Source: Candidatus Accumulibacter regalis (GTDB lineage Bacteria; Pseudomonadota; Gammaproteobacteria; Burkholderiales; Rhodocyclaceae). From it: a stretch of DNA of 64,000 nucleotides. The notes beneath the pieces are model-generated. The model had not been told where the DNA came from. It did no database searches and saw only the letters and a list, made by a program, of their open reading frames with translations. Shown here one piece after another: positions 37,970 through 49,882 of the stretch. Positions within the stretch are counted from its first letter, which is position 1; each line of letters opens with the position of its first letter. The DNA lies in contig JEMY01000034.1 in NCBI GenBank assembly GCA_000585075.1, positions 83,804 through 147,803 on the forward strand. The letters are read 5' to 3'. The translations under genes were made by a program, and so were the position numbers.

Positions 37970-38938
37970 ATGGAAGTGTCCGCCGCCACGGCCAGCGAGC
38001 GTAGTGCCAGCATCGGCGCCTACCTCGACGAACTGGCCCAGCAGCGGCGGCTGTCACCGCACACGGTCGACAACTACCGGCGCGACCTGCACTCGCTCTG
38101 CCGCCTGATCGGCGAACTGCCTGGATCGGGCAGCGGAGGACCGTCAGACACCCGCTCCGACCTCGCCTTCGACGCCATCCAGACGCATCACATCAGGCGC
38201 TTCGTCGCCCAGCTGCACACCCATGGCCTCGGCGGCCGCTCGCTCGGGCGTACGCTCTCCGCCTGGCGCGGCTTCTACCGCTGGCTGGGGCAGCAAGGGT
38301 CGGCAACGCACAACCCGGTGGACAGCGTGCGCCCGCCGAAAAGCCCCAAGGCGCTGCCCAGGACGCTTTCCCCCGACGAGGCCAGTCGCCTGCTCGAAAC
38401 GGGCGACGAAAGTCCGCTGGCGATTCGCGACCAGGCGATGTTCGAGCTCTTCTACTCCTCCGGCCTGCGCCTGGCCGAACTCGCGGCGCTCGATCTGTCG
38501 TGCCTCGAAGACCTGCTGGCCGGCGAAGTGCGCGTCCTCGGCAAGCGCAGCAAGCTGCGCATCGTGCCGGTCGGCCGCAAGGCCCGGGAAGCGGTTGCGG
38601 CATGGGTCAGTCAACGCCCACGACTGGCCAGCAGCGACGAAGCCGCTCTCTTCGTCGGACAGCGCGGCCAGCGTCTCGGCGTGCGCATGATCCAGTTGCG
38701 ACTGGCGCGGCGCGGTCTGGCGCAAGGCCTACCGGCACGCGTCCACCCGCACATGCTGCGCCACTCGTTCGCCTCGCACGTCCTGCAATCATCGGGCGAC
38801 CTGCGCGCCGTCCAGGAAATGCTCGGCCACGCCAGCATCGCCTCGACGCAGGTCTACACGCACCTCGACTTCCAGCATCTGGCGGCGGTCTATGACAAGG
38901 CGCACCCGCGCGCCAAACGCAAGGACGATCCCGCGTAA
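37970..38938 (+). CDS. xerC: Tyrosine recombinase
   Basis: 'HPHMLRHSFASHVLQSSGDLRAVQEMLGHASIASTQVYTHLDFQHLAAVYDKAHPRAKRK' and position after DUF484. Confidence 0.95.
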   Translation: MEVSAATASERSASIGAYLDELAQQRRLSPHTVDNYRRDLHSLCRLIGELPGSGSGGPSDTRSDLAFDAIQTHHIRRFVAQLHTHGLGGRSLGRTLSAWRGFYRWLGQQGSATHNPVDSVRPPKSPKALPRTLSPDEASRLLETGDESPLAIRDQAMFELFYSSGLRLAELAALDLSCLEDLLAGEVRVLGKRSKLRIVPVGRKAREAVAAWVSQRPRLASSDEAALFVGQRGQRLGVRMIQLRLARRGLAQGLPARVHPHMLRHSFASHVLQSSGDLRAVQEMLGHASIASTQVYTHLDFQHLAAVYDKAHPRAKRKDDPA

Positions 38939-38955
38939 CACCACGTCGGCTTGAG

Positions 38956-39324
38956 TCAGCGCGAGCGCCACCAGCGACAGAGCAGCCAGCCGTAGATACC
39001 GACGTTGACGACGATCACCACCGCCGCCAGAACAAACTGGATGTCACGGGTCAGCCCAACCGGATAGATGATCGGCAGCAGGTAGTGCTCGATGAAGCTG
39101 CCGGCGTAACCGGCCTCGCCGGCGGCCTGCCGCCAGGCGTTCTCCAGCGGCGTCAGCGGGCAAATCCCGCCACTCAGTTCGATGAAGGCTCCCCAGCACG
39201 CTGCCGGCAGATGGACCACTGCGAGCCTCGGCCAGCGCAGCGCCAGCCCACCGCCAAGAATAACGAAAACGATGAACAGCAGATGCGCGAAAACGACAGC
39301 GTCTGCCAGCAGGCGGTAGCTCAT
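38956..39324 (-). CDS. DUF2784 family membrane protein
   Basis: 'ADAVVFAHLLFIVFVILGGGLALRWP', 'ELSGGICPLTPLENAWRQAAGEAGYAGSFIEHYLLPIIYP'. Confidence 0.88.
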   Translation of the reverse strand: MSYRLLADAVVFAHLLFIVFVILGGGLALRWPRLAVVHLPAACWGAFIELSGGICPLTPLENAWRQAAGEAGYAGSFIEHYLLPIIYPVGLTRDIQFVLAAVVIVVNVGIYGWLLCRWWRSR

Positions 39325-39347
39325 GGCCAGGGCCCCCTTCCTGCCGT

Positions 39348-39755
39348 TCAGAAGTTGTCGTTGAAGCCGCGGATCAGGCGCCGGGCCTTCTTGGTCGGTC
39401 GCCCGCGCAGGTCGCTGCCGGGGACCGGCGCGAGGCGCCTGGCCTCCTGTTGCGCGAGTCGGCGCTCGCGGCTCTCGGTTGTCTCCGCGTAGAGCTGTTG
39501 CGCTTCCGGTGCCGGGCGACGCTGTGCGTTCAGGCCACGCACGACGACGTTCCAGACGCTGTCGCCGACGACGATTTCGAGGCTCTCGCCGACGTGCAGC
39601 TCGCGCGCCGCCTTTACCGCCTGACCGGCCAGCCGGACATGGCCGGCTGCGATCGCCTGCGCCGCCAGCGAGCGCGTCTTGTAGAAGCGCGCCGCCCACA
39701 GCCACTTGTCGATGCGCATCCGTTCCGCGCTGCCGGGCTCGCCAGTGCCGGTCAT
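39348..39755 (-). CDS. S4-domain RNA-binding protein, Hsp15-like
   Basis: 'MRIDKWLWAARFYKTRSLAAQAIAAGHVRLAGQAVKAARELHVGE'. Confidence 0.9.
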   Translation of the reverse strand: MTGTGEPGSAERMRIDKWLWAARFYKTRSLAAQAIAAGHVRLAGQAVKAARELHVGESLEIVVGDSVWNVVVRGLNAQRRPAPEAQQLYAETTESRERRLAQQEARRLAPVPGSDLRGRPTKKARRLIRGFNDNF

Positions 39756-39757
39756 GG

Positions 39758-40324
39758 CTACTCCCGCGTCGGCCGCTTGCCGAGCTTGCGCTGCAGCGTC
39801 CGGCGGTGCATTTTCAGGGCGCGTGCGGTGGCCGAGATATTCCCCTGCTGCTCGGCCAGAACGCGCTGGATGTGCTCCCACTCGAGCCGGTCGACCGACA
39901 GGGGCGAGCCGGCTACCGGCGTCGCCGCGTCGCCCGCGCTGCTCTTGTTGAGCGCCGCGACGACCTGATCGGCGTCACAGGGTTTGGCCAGGTAATGCAG
40001 GGCGCCGAGCTTGATCGCCTCGATGGCGGTGGCGATGCTGGCGTAGCCGGTGAGCATCACCACGCGCGTGTTGGGGTCCAGCTCGATCAGTTTCTCGATG
40101 AGCACCAGCCCGGAGGAACCCGGCATTTTCAGGTCGACGACGGCATACTCGGGCGGCTGCTCGAGCGCGCTGACCAGCGCTGCATCGACGCTCGCCGCAA
40201 CGCTCACCGCGTAGCCGCGGCGTTCGAGGGCACGCGCCAGGACGCGGCGGAAAACATCGTCGTCGTCGACCAGCAGCAGCGTCGAGCGCTCGTCGTCAGG
40301 CAGTTTCGGCATTCTCTCGGACAT
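39758..40324 (-). CDS. regA: RegA/PrrA/ActR-type redox response regulator
   Basis: Receiver domain plus Fis-type HTH 'EWEHIQRVLAEQQGNISATARALKMHRRTLQRKLGKRP'; paired with RegB. Confidence 0.88.
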   Translation of the reverse strand: MSERMPKLPDDERSTLLLVDDDDVFRRVLARALERRGYAVSVAASVDAALVSALEQPPEYAVVDLKMPGSSGLVLIEKLIELDPNTRVVMLTGYASIATAIEAIKLGALHYLAKPCDADQVVAALNKSSAGDAATPVAGSPLSVDRLEWEHIQRVLAEQQGNISATARALKMHRRTLQRKLGKRPTRE

Positions 40325-40335
40325 CGGGTCAGCTT

Positions 40336-41745
40336 TCAGTGTTGCGCTTTCAGGCGGGCCAGGGGCAGGGTGACGCGGGTGCAGGCGCCGCCGGGCGGCT
40401 GCTGGCGGTTGAGGAGTTCCACCCTGCCCCCCAGGCGTTCGAGCGTGGCGTTGGTCAGAAACAGACCGATGCCAAGGCCACCGGAACGCTCACCGCCGTC
40501 GACCTTGGTGGTGAAGAAGGCTTCGCCGACGCGCTGCATCGCCTCGCCAGCGAGCCCCGAACCGGCGTCGAGAATCTCGATCCGGCAGGCGTCGGCATCC
40601 CAGGACGCGGAGAAGCGTAGCACTTCCTGGCCGGCGCCGTTGGCGTCGGCAGCGTCGGCGGCGTTATCGAGCAGGTTGAGAAGCGCTTGCGCGAGGGTGC
40701 GGTCGGCGGCGATCAGGGGCGCCGGCTGCGCGCCTTGCCAGCTCGCGCTGAGCCGCGCGTGCGGGCGAATCAACTGCCATTCGTCAAGCACGTGCTGCAG
40801 GTAGGCGTCGAGCGCCAGCGCGCCGAGGCTGTCCTCGCGGCCGTGTCCGGACGAAGCCAGGATCTGCGAAATCGTCTGCTTGCAGCGGTCGACCTGTTCG
40901 CGCAGCAGCAGCAGGTCTTCGCGCAGCTCGGCGTCGCCGCTGCCGTGGTTCAGTTCCAGCTCGCGGATGACCACCGCCATCGTCGCCAGCGGCGTCCCCA
41001 ACTGGTGCGCCGCGCCGGCGGCCAGGGTGGCCAGCGAGAGAATCTGCTCGTCGCGCAGAACCGCTTCGCGCGCCGCGGCGAGTTCGCGTTCGCGCTGCTT
41101 GAGCGCGGCGGCCATGCGCGTCAGAAAGAAGGCGACGACGCCAACGCTGATCACGAAGTTCAACCACATGCCGAGAATGTGCAAGGCAAAGCCGCTGCCG
41201 TGGATGGCGTGCTCGGTCGCGCCACCGGTGGCGCGGGCGAGCAGCGCGTCGAACTGGGCGAGATCGCCCTGCGGCGGCGGCAGCGGCAGCTTCCAGAAGA
41301 TCAGAAAGGTGTACGCGGTCAGCGTCACCACCGCCATGGCCCAGGCGTAGCGGGCCGGGAGCATCGCCGCGGCCAGCGTTGGCGGCAGCAGGAACAGCGA
41401 AACGAAGGGGTTGGCCGAACCACCGGCAAAATAGAGCAGGACGCCGAGGGCGCCGGCGTCGATCGCCAGATGAACGAAGACTTCGCCCTCGCTCGCCGGG
41501 CCACCGCGGTCCAGGCGCCAGCGGGTGAGCAGGTTGACGGCAGCGAGCAGGGCGATGACCAGCATCATCGGCGCGACGTCGAGCGGTATCTTCAGCCAGG
41601 CCACCGCCAGCAGCAAGACCACGGACTGGGTGAGCACCTCGATGCGCCGCAGCACAAGCACACGGGTCAGCGGATTCGTGCTGCCGGGCATGAAAGCCGG
41701 CGCCTGCCTGTGCTTCCCGTCTAGCGCCCGAGTGGCTTGAGACAT
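40336..41745 (-). CDS. regB: RegB/PrrB-type redox sensor histidine kinase
   Basis: 'GGSANPFVSLFLLPPTLAA' quinone-binding-type motif, H-box 'AAGAAHQLGTPLATMAVV', redox-box Cys 'LREQVDRCKQ'. Confidence 0.88.
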   Translation of the reverse strand: MSQATRALDGKHRQAPAFMPGSTNPLTRVLVLRRIEVLTQSVVLLLAVAWLKIPLDVAPMMLVIALLAAVNLLTRWRLDRGGPASEGEVFVHLAIDAGALGVLLYFAGGSANPFVSLFLLPPTLAAAMLPARYAWAMAVVTLTAYTFLIFWKLPLPPPQGDLAQFDALLARATGGATEHAIHGSGFALHILGMWLNFVISVGVVAFFLTRMAAALKQRERELAAAREAVLRDEQILSLATLAAGAAHQLGTPLATMAVVIRELELNHGSGDAELREDLLLLREQVDRCKQTISQILASSGHGREDSLGALALDAYLQHVLDEWQLIRPHARLSASWQGAQPAPLIAADRTLAQALLNLLDNAADAADANGAGQEVLRFSASWDADACRIEILDAGSGLAGEAMQRVGEAFFTTKVDGGERSGGLGIGLFLTNATLERLGGRVELLNRQQPPGGACTRVTLPLARLKAQH

Positions 41746-41939
41746 CGTGGTTGGCAGCGCTTCAGAGGAGTCGAAAACTGCGATTCTACGCCTAGCCCCG
41801 TGGCTTGACCCAGGCTGCGGCGATCTGACGCACGCGTGCCAAAACCCTCGCCACTCTTTGGCCACTCGTCGGGAGAATCCGGACCGAGCCGCCGGCGCCA
41901 TCGAAGCCTGCAAAAATAACCACGCCACGCTATTTTGTT

Positions 41940-41958
41940 GCGAATGATTCTCATGTAT
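41940..41958. promoter_or_regulatory. Candidate Fur box upstream of feoAB
   Basis: GCGAATGATTCTCATGTAT, about 12/19 match to the GATAATGATAATCATTATC consensus. Confidence 0.5.
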
Positions 41959-42100
41959 ATTGCACCCTGTGCACGCGGAGCCTTGCCTCTGGTGCACTGC
42001 ACTGACGGCGACAACGCTCCCGGAGCCTCGCCGTCTTTTCGTGAACGCTCGAACGTATTCGCAGCTCTACAGACGCACTCGCAGGAAGGTGGCAGACGAC

Positions 42101-42387
42101 ATGAATGGCGCATTGGAATTGATTTCCCTTTTTGACCTTCCCCAGGGTCACGAAGGTACGGTGAGCGGCGGCAACGTTGCCGCCGCTGGCGGCGACGCTG
42201 CTCGCGAGCTGGCGCTGCGGCTGTACGAAATCGGCTTCGTCGACGGCGAGCGAGTACGCGTCGTCGCACGTGGCTTTCCGGGTGGCGAGCCGATTGCCGT
42301 ACGCGTCGGCGGCACGATCTTCGCCTTGCGCCGCTTCGAAGCCGAGCGGGTGCTGGTCGCTCCGCTGCGCAACGGGCGGGCGAAGCC

Positions 42388-42391
<4 letters not shown>
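42101..42391 (+). CDS. feoA: Ferrous iron transport protein A
   Basis: SH3-like 'LALRLYEIGFVDGERVRVVARGFPGGEPIAVRVGGTIFALRRFEAERV'; overlaps feoB. Confidence 0.9.
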
Positions 42392-44281
<1,890 letters not shown>

Positions 44282-44289
<8 letters not shown>

Positions 44290-44545
44290 GGATATGATTG
44301 TATACGCCGCAGTCGCCTGCGCCGGCCTCTACTCTGGCTGGCGACTGCTCCCCACAGCGGCGCGTTTCTCGCTTGCCGAGCACGCGGCGAGGCTGGCGCA
44401 GGGCATGGGCCTTGCGAAAACCGATCCCGACGCCGTGCGCCGGCGCGCCGCTGCCCGAGCAAGAAGCTCCTGTGGCGGCTGCAGCGGCTGCGCCGGCAAG
44501 ACAGGACCGCAGCCCGTACTGTTCATCAACAGGAAGGATTCGTAG
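44282..44545 (+). CDS. Small feo-operon Cys-containing membrane-anchored protein
   Basis: One TM then 'SSCGGCSGCAGK'; overlaps feoB stop. Confidence 0.65.
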
Positions 44546-44546
44546 C

Positions 44547-45971
44547 ATGCGATCTCACCATCACTCCCGCCAGGCGGCGCTCGCCATCCTGCTGCTCGGC
44601 TCGATCCTCGCCCAGCCCTGGTCGGCAATGGCTGCCACGGCGACTGGCGACCCGGCGAGCGAACGGCAAGACGAGTTGGAAAGCGAGGGCGGGCCGGCGC
44701 GCGAGGCGACGATGAGCGGGAGTGCTGACGGCGCTGCGCCCGACTGGCAGGAAAGCACGCTCAGCGGCGACTGGAACGGCGCGCGCCAGCGCCTTTACGA
44801 CGCCGGCGTCGGGCTCGAACTCCTCTATACCGCCGACTACCTGCGCAACAACAGCGGCGGCCTCAAACGCGGCGGTGGCTACATGGGTCACGTCGACCTG
44901 ATCGTGCACCTCGACGGCGAAAGGCTGCTCGGCTGGCAGGGCGGAATGGCGTACCTGCAAGTGATCGCTAACAGCGGCGCGCGCGTCAACCTCAAAGACG
45001 TCGGCAGCCTGATGGGGGTCGACAACATCGAAGCGCCGGTCAACCGCAGTGGCATTTTCCAGGCCTGGCTGCAGCAGTCCTTCGCCGACGACAAGGCGTC
45101 GCTGCGCCTTGGCCTCTATCCGATCGACTCCGAGTTCTACGTCACCGATTCGTCAAGCGTGTTTCTGCATCCGTCGTTCGGAATGTCCGCCGAGGCGGGC
45201 GACTTCGGCACCCTGGCCGGCCCGTCGATCTATCCGACCAGCACCTGGGGCGCCCGTCTGCGAGTCGATCCCGACCCGGCCTGGTACGCGATGCTGGCCC
45301 TCACCCGCGGCGTTCCAACCGATCGTGCAGCAAGCGCCGGCCCGAACATCAGTTGGCAACAGGGCAGCGGCAGCATGCTCATCGGTGAAGTCGGCCTGCG
45401 GCCGGCCGAGCTGGGCGTGCAGCTCGGCGATACCGCTTCGGTGGCCAACGCGGCCGACGGCTTCGCACCGATCAGCAAGCTGGCCCTTGGCGCCTGGCGT
45501 TTCACGCCGCAGTTCCCCGAGCTGGTCGCCGTCGATGCAGCAGGAGACGCGAAAATCACGACGCACTGGGGCGCCTACGCTCTTGGCGAACAGACCCTCT
45601 ATCGAGTCCCCGATTCCAGTCGCCATCTGAGCGCCTTCCTGCGCTACGGGGTGACCGACGGCAAGACCAACAACATCGATTACTCGCTCAGCGCCGGCAT
45701 CTCCTGGCAGGGCGTCTTCGCCGGCCGCGAAGACGACGTGTTCGGCATCGCGGCGACGCGCGCGCACGTCGGCCCGCAGGGACGGCAACTGCTCGCGGCC
45801 GACCTCGACACACCGCTGTCGTCGAGCAGTGAAACGGTCGTCGAAGTGACTTACAAGGCGCAGCTGGCGCGCGGCGTGATCGTGCAGCCGCTGATCCAGC
45901 GCATCCTCAATCCGGGGCTGTCGCTACCCGACGCCACCGTCGCCGGGGCACGCCTGCAACTGGCTTTCTGA
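44547..45971 (+). CDS. OprB-type carbohydrate-selective porin family
   Basis: Signal peptide; 'LSGDWNGARQRLYDAGVGLELLYTADYLRNNSGG', C-term aromatic 'ARLQLAF'. Confidence 0.85.
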   Translation: MRSHHHSRQAALAILLLGSILAQPWSAMAATATGDPASERQDELESEGGPAREATMSGSADGAAPDWQESTLSGDWNGARQRLYDAGVGLELLYTADYLRNNSGGLKRGGGYMGHVDLIVHLDGERLLGWQGGMAYLQVIANSGARVNLKDVGSLMGVDNIEAPVNRSGIFQAWLQQSFADDKASLRLGLYPIDSEFYVTDSSSVFLHPSFGMSAEAGDFGTLAGPSIYPTSTWGARLRVDPDPAWYAMLALTRGVPTDRAASAGPNISWQQGSGSMLIGEVGLRPAELGVQLGDTASVANAADGFAPISKLALGAWRFTPQFPELVAVDAAGDAKITTHWGAYALGEQTLYRVPDSSRHLSAFLRYGVTDGKTNNIDYSLSAGISWQGVFAGREDDVFGIAATRAHVGPQGRQLLAADLDTPLSSSSETVVEVTYKAQLARGVIVQPLIQRILNPGLSLPDATVAGARLQLAF

Positions 45972-46009
45972 TCGCTGCCGGCGCGCAGACACGGGTCGGC
46001 AAGCGCACG

Positions 46010-46327
46010 TCAGCGCAACACGACCGTTTCCCCGGCCTGCGCCGAAACCAGTCGCGACAGGGCGGCCATCAGTTCCTCGCCGCCGCGGGTATCCTGCCAG
46101 CAACTGCCGTCCCAGCGGTAATGAAAACCGCCCGACCGGGCTGCCACCCAGACTTCCCTGGCCGAGTTGTGGCGGTTGACGATGATCTTGCCGCCGTCGG
46201 CGAACTCGATTTCGAGCACGCTGTCGCCGACCATTTCGAAGTCCAGATCGGCGCCGCTGCGTTCCAGTCCCGCCTCGATCTCCTGCAGCGCTGCGTCGGC
46301 AAGCGCGTTGAATTCGCTATCATTCAT
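46010..46327 (-). CDS. cyaY: Frataxin-like iron donor protein
   Basis: 'MNDSEFNALADAALQEIEAGLERSGADLDFEMVGDSVLEIEFADGGKIIVNRHNSAREVWVAARSGGFHYRWD'. Confidence 0.93.
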   Translation of the reverse strand: MNDSEFNALADAALQEIEAGLERSGADLDFEMVGDSVLEIEFADGGKIIVNRHNSAREVWVAARSGGFHYRWDGSCWQDTRGGEELMAALSRLVSAQAGETVVLR

Positions 46328-46363
46328 CCTGTGCTAACATTTCCCGTTTTGGCGATTCGACCT

Positions 46364-46540
46364 ATGCGGCATTATCTTGCGCTGGCTTTGCTGGCAACCA
46401 CCACGCTCGCCGGCTGCGGCAGCCGAGGATCACTGACGCTCCCCCCGCAACCGGTGGCCATGACACCCCCGCCAAGCCCGGCGGCGGCTGCCGACGATTC
46501 TAGCACGGTGCCCGCGAGCGCCGAGAAGCCGAGCAAATGA
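46364..46540 (+). CDS. lptM: LptM-like small lipoprotein
   Basis: Lipobox 'LAGCGSRGSLTLPP' and position upstream of lysA. Confidence 0.8.
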   Translation: MRHYLALALLATTTLAGCGSRGSLTLPPQPVAMTPPPSPAAAADDSSTVPASAEKPSK

Positions 46541-47808
46541 CGCCCGATCCGCTGACCCCATTGACTCCATTCCACACCTGCAACGGCGTGCTGCACGCCG
46601 AGTCGGTGCCGCTCAGCGACATTGCAAGCGAGTTTGGCACGCCGTGCTGGGTCTACTCGCGGCAGGCGCTGGAGAGCGCTCTCGACGAGTTCCAGCACGA
46701 ACTGGCCGGGCTTGACGCACTCGTCTGCTACGCCGTCAAGGCCAACTCCAACCTCGCCGTGCTCGACGTCCTGGCGCGCCGTGGCGCCGGCTTCGACATC
46801 GTCTCGGCAGGCGAACTCAAGCGCGTCCTCGCCGCCGGTGCCGATCCGCAGCGCATCGTTTTCTCGGGTGTCGGCAAGACCGCCGCCGAAATGGAACTGG
46901 CGCTGAACACCGGCATCCTGTGCTTCAACGTCGAATCGGCCCCCGAACTCGAGCGCCTGAACGCCGTCGCCGGCAGGCTCGGGAAGAGCGCGCCGATCAG
47001 CCTGCGTGTCAATCCCGACGTCGACGCCGGCACACACCCCTACATCTCCACCGGCCTCAAGGAAAACAAGTTCGGCGTCGCCTACGACGAAGCGCGGGCG
47101 CTCTACCGACAGGCCGCCGCCCTGCCGCACATCGACGTCAGCGGCATCGACTGCCATATCGGCTCGCAACTGCTCGACGCGGCGCCCTTTGCGGAAGCGC
47201 TCGACAAGCTGCTGGTGCTGGTCGACCAACTGGCCAGCGACGGCATCGCCCTGCACCACATCGACCTCGGCGGTGGCCTCGGCATCCGCTATAGCGACGA
47301 CGACGTGCCGACCAGCGTCCACGCCTACCTGCAACCCCTGCTCGCAAGGCTGCGGGGCCGGCCACTGCGCATCCTGCTCGAACCCGGCCGCCGCCTGGTC
47401 GGCAACGCCGGCGTCCTGCTCACCCGCGTCGAGTATCTCAAGCCTGGTGAAGTCAAGAACTTCGCCATCGTCGACGCGGCAATGAACGACCTCGCCCGGC
47501 CGGCGCTGTACGGCTCATGGCACGACATCGTCCCCGTGGCCGCACGTGCAGGCGATGCCGCCAAATGGGAAATCGTCGGCCCGATCTGCGAATCCGGCGA
47601 TTTTCTCGCGCACGGCCGCCAACTGACGCTCGCCGAAGGCGACCTGCTGGCCATACTCTCCGCCGGCGCCTACGGCATGGCCATGAGTTCGAACTACAAC
47701 ACCCGCCCGCGCGCGGCCGAAGTCATGGTCGACGGCGCGCAAGCGCACCTCGTCCGCCGCCGCGAAAGCGCCGAAGCGCTGTATGCGCTGGAGCAACGCC
47801 TGCCCTGA
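46537..47808 (+). CDS. lysA: Diaminopimelate decarboxylase
   Basis: 'CYAVKANSNLAVLDVLARRGAGFDIVSAGEL', 'GPICESGDFLAHGR', 'SAGAYGMAMSSNYNTRPRAAEVMV'. Confidence 0.96.
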   Translation: MTPDPLTPLTPFHTCNGVLHAESVPLSDIASEFGTPCWVYSRQALESALDEFQHELAGLDALVCYAVKANSNLAVLDVLARRGAGFDIVSAGELKRVLAAGADPQRIVFSGVGKTAAEMELALNTGILCFNVESAPELERLNAVAGRLGKSAPISLRVNPDVDAGTHPYISTGLKENKFGVAYDEARALYRQAAALPHIDVSGIDCHIGSQLLDAAPFAEALDKLLVLVDQLASDGIALHHIDLGGGLGIRYSDDDVPTSVHAYLQPLLARLRGRPLRILLEPGRRLVGNAGVLLTRVEYLKPGEVKNFAIVDAAMNDLARPALYGSWHDIVPVAARAGDAAKWEIVGPICESGDFLAHGRQLTLAEGDLLAILSAGAYGMAMSSNYNTRPRAAEVMVDGAQAHLVRRRESAEALYALEQRLP

Positions 47809-47916
47809 CGGCACGCCACGGGAAGGCGGCAGCCCGCTCGCAATGACGGGGGCGGGGGCGGGGAATTGCTTCGCTAGCCTGTCCACCCTGTCTCCGGGAT
47901 GCGCAGGCGCCAACGA

Positions 47917-48783
47917 TCAGACCAGCAGGCCGTTCTGATAGTCGAGAACGGCCTGCTCGATTTCGTCGCGGCTGTTCATCACGAAGGGGCCGTACTGGAC
48001 CACCGGCTCACGCAGGGGGCGGGCAGCGAGTAGCAGAAACGCGGCAGCACCGTCGTCGGCACTCACTTCGAGCCGTTCAACCACCTCGGCAGGCGACAGA
48101 ATGCCGGCCTCGTGCGCCGCCAGGGCGCGCCGCTCATCGCTGGCGCCGACGCCAAGCCGCCCCTCGTAGGGATAGAGGAAAGCGTTGTGGCCGGCCGGCA
48201 ACGGTTGCGCGAAAGACGTTCCGGCGGGCAGGCGCACGTCGAGGAACAGCGGTTCGGTGCTGATGCCCTGGATCGGTCCAGCGATGGTCTGCGCGCCGAC
48301 GGTCAGCGCGCCGGCAATGACCTTGACCTCGACGCCGCCCGCCAGCATGACCCGCGGAATCGCTTCCGACGGGATGTCGCGATAGGCCGCCGGCTTCATT
48401 TTTTCGCGCGCCGGCAGGTTTATCCACAGCTGGAAGCCGCGCATGCGGCCGCTCTGCTGCTGTGGAATCTCCGAGTGGATGATGCCGCGCCCAGCGGTCA
48501 TCCATTGCGCACCGCCGCTGCGCAGGTCACCGCGGTTACCGAGATGATCCTCGTGCAGCATGTGGCCGTCGAGCATGTAGGTGACGGTTTCGAAACCACG
48601 ATGCGGATGATCGGGAAAGCCGGCAATGTAGTCGTCGGCGTTCTCGGACGAGAACTCGTCGAGCAGCAGAAAGGGGTCGAGGCGGAGGTTAGGGGCGTGG
48701 CCAAGACTGCGCCGGAGTTTGACGCCGGCGCCGTCCGAGGTGGGGATGGAGCGGATCACTTGTTGCAGGTTACGGGTGTTCAT
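47917..48783 (-). CDS. Pirin family protein
   Basis: 'DPFLLLDEFSSENADDYIAGFPDHPHRGFETVTYMLDG', 'RSGGAQWMTAGRGIIHSEIP'. Confidence 0.95.
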   Translation of the reverse strand: MNTRNLQQVIRSIPTSDGAGVKLRRSLGHAPNLRLDPFLLLDEFSSENADDYIAGFPDHPHRGFETVTYMLDGHMLHEDHLGNRGDLRSGGAQWMTAGRGIIHSEIPQQQSGRMRGFQLWINLPAREKMKPAAYRDIPSEAIPRVMLAGGVEVKVIAGALTVGAQTIAGPIQGISTEPLFLDVRLPAGTSFAQPLPAGHNAFLYPYEGRLGVGASDERRALAAHEAGILSPAEVVERLEVSADDGAAAFLLLAARPLREPVVQYGPFVMNSRDEIEQAVLDYQNGLLV

Positions 48784-48871
48784 GGGGCCTCCTGTTTGGC
48801 GGGAGAAGGGTCGGGGAAGTCGGCAACGCCGAGCTCCGTTGCGTATGCCCTCATTTGACTATTTACCCTTA

Positions 48872-48907
48872 AGATAAAAAAGAACAATATTTCGCTACTT
48901 TTTATCT
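48872..48907. promoter_or_regulatory. Inverted repeat in the pirin/LysR divergent intergenic region
   Basis: AGATAAAAA-N18-TTTTTATCT, perfect 9-bp arms just upstream of the LysR start. Confidence 0.5.
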
Positions 48908-48920
48908 ATTCATTGGATAC

Positions 48921-49841
48921 ATGCCCGAGACTCCGCATATCACCCTCGAACAATGGCGAGCCCTGATCGCCGTCGTCGATGCCGGTGGCTACGCGCAGGC
49001 GGCAGAGGTTCTGCACAAGAGCCAGTCGGCGGTGACCTACGCGGTGCAGAAGATAGAATCGCTGCTCGGCCTCAAGGCTTTCGCGATCCAGGGACGCAAG
49101 GCGGTGCTGACGCCGACCGGGCAGATGCTCTACCGACGCGCGCTGGCCTTGGTCGACGAAGCCAGGGACCTGGAAGCTGCCGCGCTTGCCCTGTCGGCTG
49201 GCTGGGAGGCGGAGATTCACCTGGCAGCGGAAATCCTCTTCCCGACCTGGCTACTGCTCGATTGCCTGGCGCGCTTCGGCGCCGAGAGCCCGCGCACGCG
49301 TATCACGGTGATCGAATCGGTGCTTGGCGGTACGACCGAGGCGCTGCTCACCGGCCAGGCCGACCTGGCGATTGCGCCGCAGACACCGCCCGGCTTTCTC
49401 GGCGACCCCTTGTTGCAGATGCCGGTCGTCGCCGTCGCCCATCGTGACCACCCGCTGCACGGGCTCGGGCGAGAACTCGGCGCGCGTGATCTGCGCGCGC
49501 ACCGCCACGTACTGGTCAGCGACACCGGCGCGACCCGCGATCGGCGGACGCTATCGGTGGAGGTGGACCAGCGCTGGACAGTCAGCCAAATGGCGAGCTC
49601 GATTCAGGCGATACGCATGGGCTACGGCTTCGCCTGGTTGCCGCTTGAGCACATCCGCGACGAGCTGGCGAGCGGACTGCTCAAAGCGCTGCCACTGCGC
49701 GCGGGGCGTGAACGGCTGGTGCCACTATATCTGGTTCTCGCGGATACTGATTTTGCCGGTCCGGGCGTGCGCCGCCTGGCCGGGATCATTCGTGAAACGG
49801 TCGCCACGCGTTGTTCGACGGAGCCGGGCAAGTCGCCCTGA
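48921..49841 (+). CDS. LysR family transcriptional regulator
   Basis: 'QWRALIAVVDAGGYAQAAEVLHKSQSAVTYAVQKIESLLGLKAF' HTH. Confidence 0.93.
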   Translation: MPETPHITLEQWRALIAVVDAGGYAQAAEVLHKSQSAVTYAVQKIESLLGLKAFAIQGRKAVLTPTGQMLYRRALALVDEARDLEAAALALSAGWEAEIHLAAEILFPTWLLLDCLARFGAESPRTRITVIESVLGGTTEALLTGQADLAIAPQTPPGFLGDPLLQMPVVAVAHRDHPLHGLGRELGARDLRAHRHVLVSDTGATRDRRTLSVEVDQRWTVSQMASSIQAIRMGYGFAWLPLEHIRDELASGLLKALPLRAGRERLVPLYLVLADTDFAGPGVRRLAGIIRETVATRCSTEPGKSP

Positions 49842-49882
49842 TCAGGGTCGGCGCGCACAGCCGGGCGGCAATCGCCGAACGC

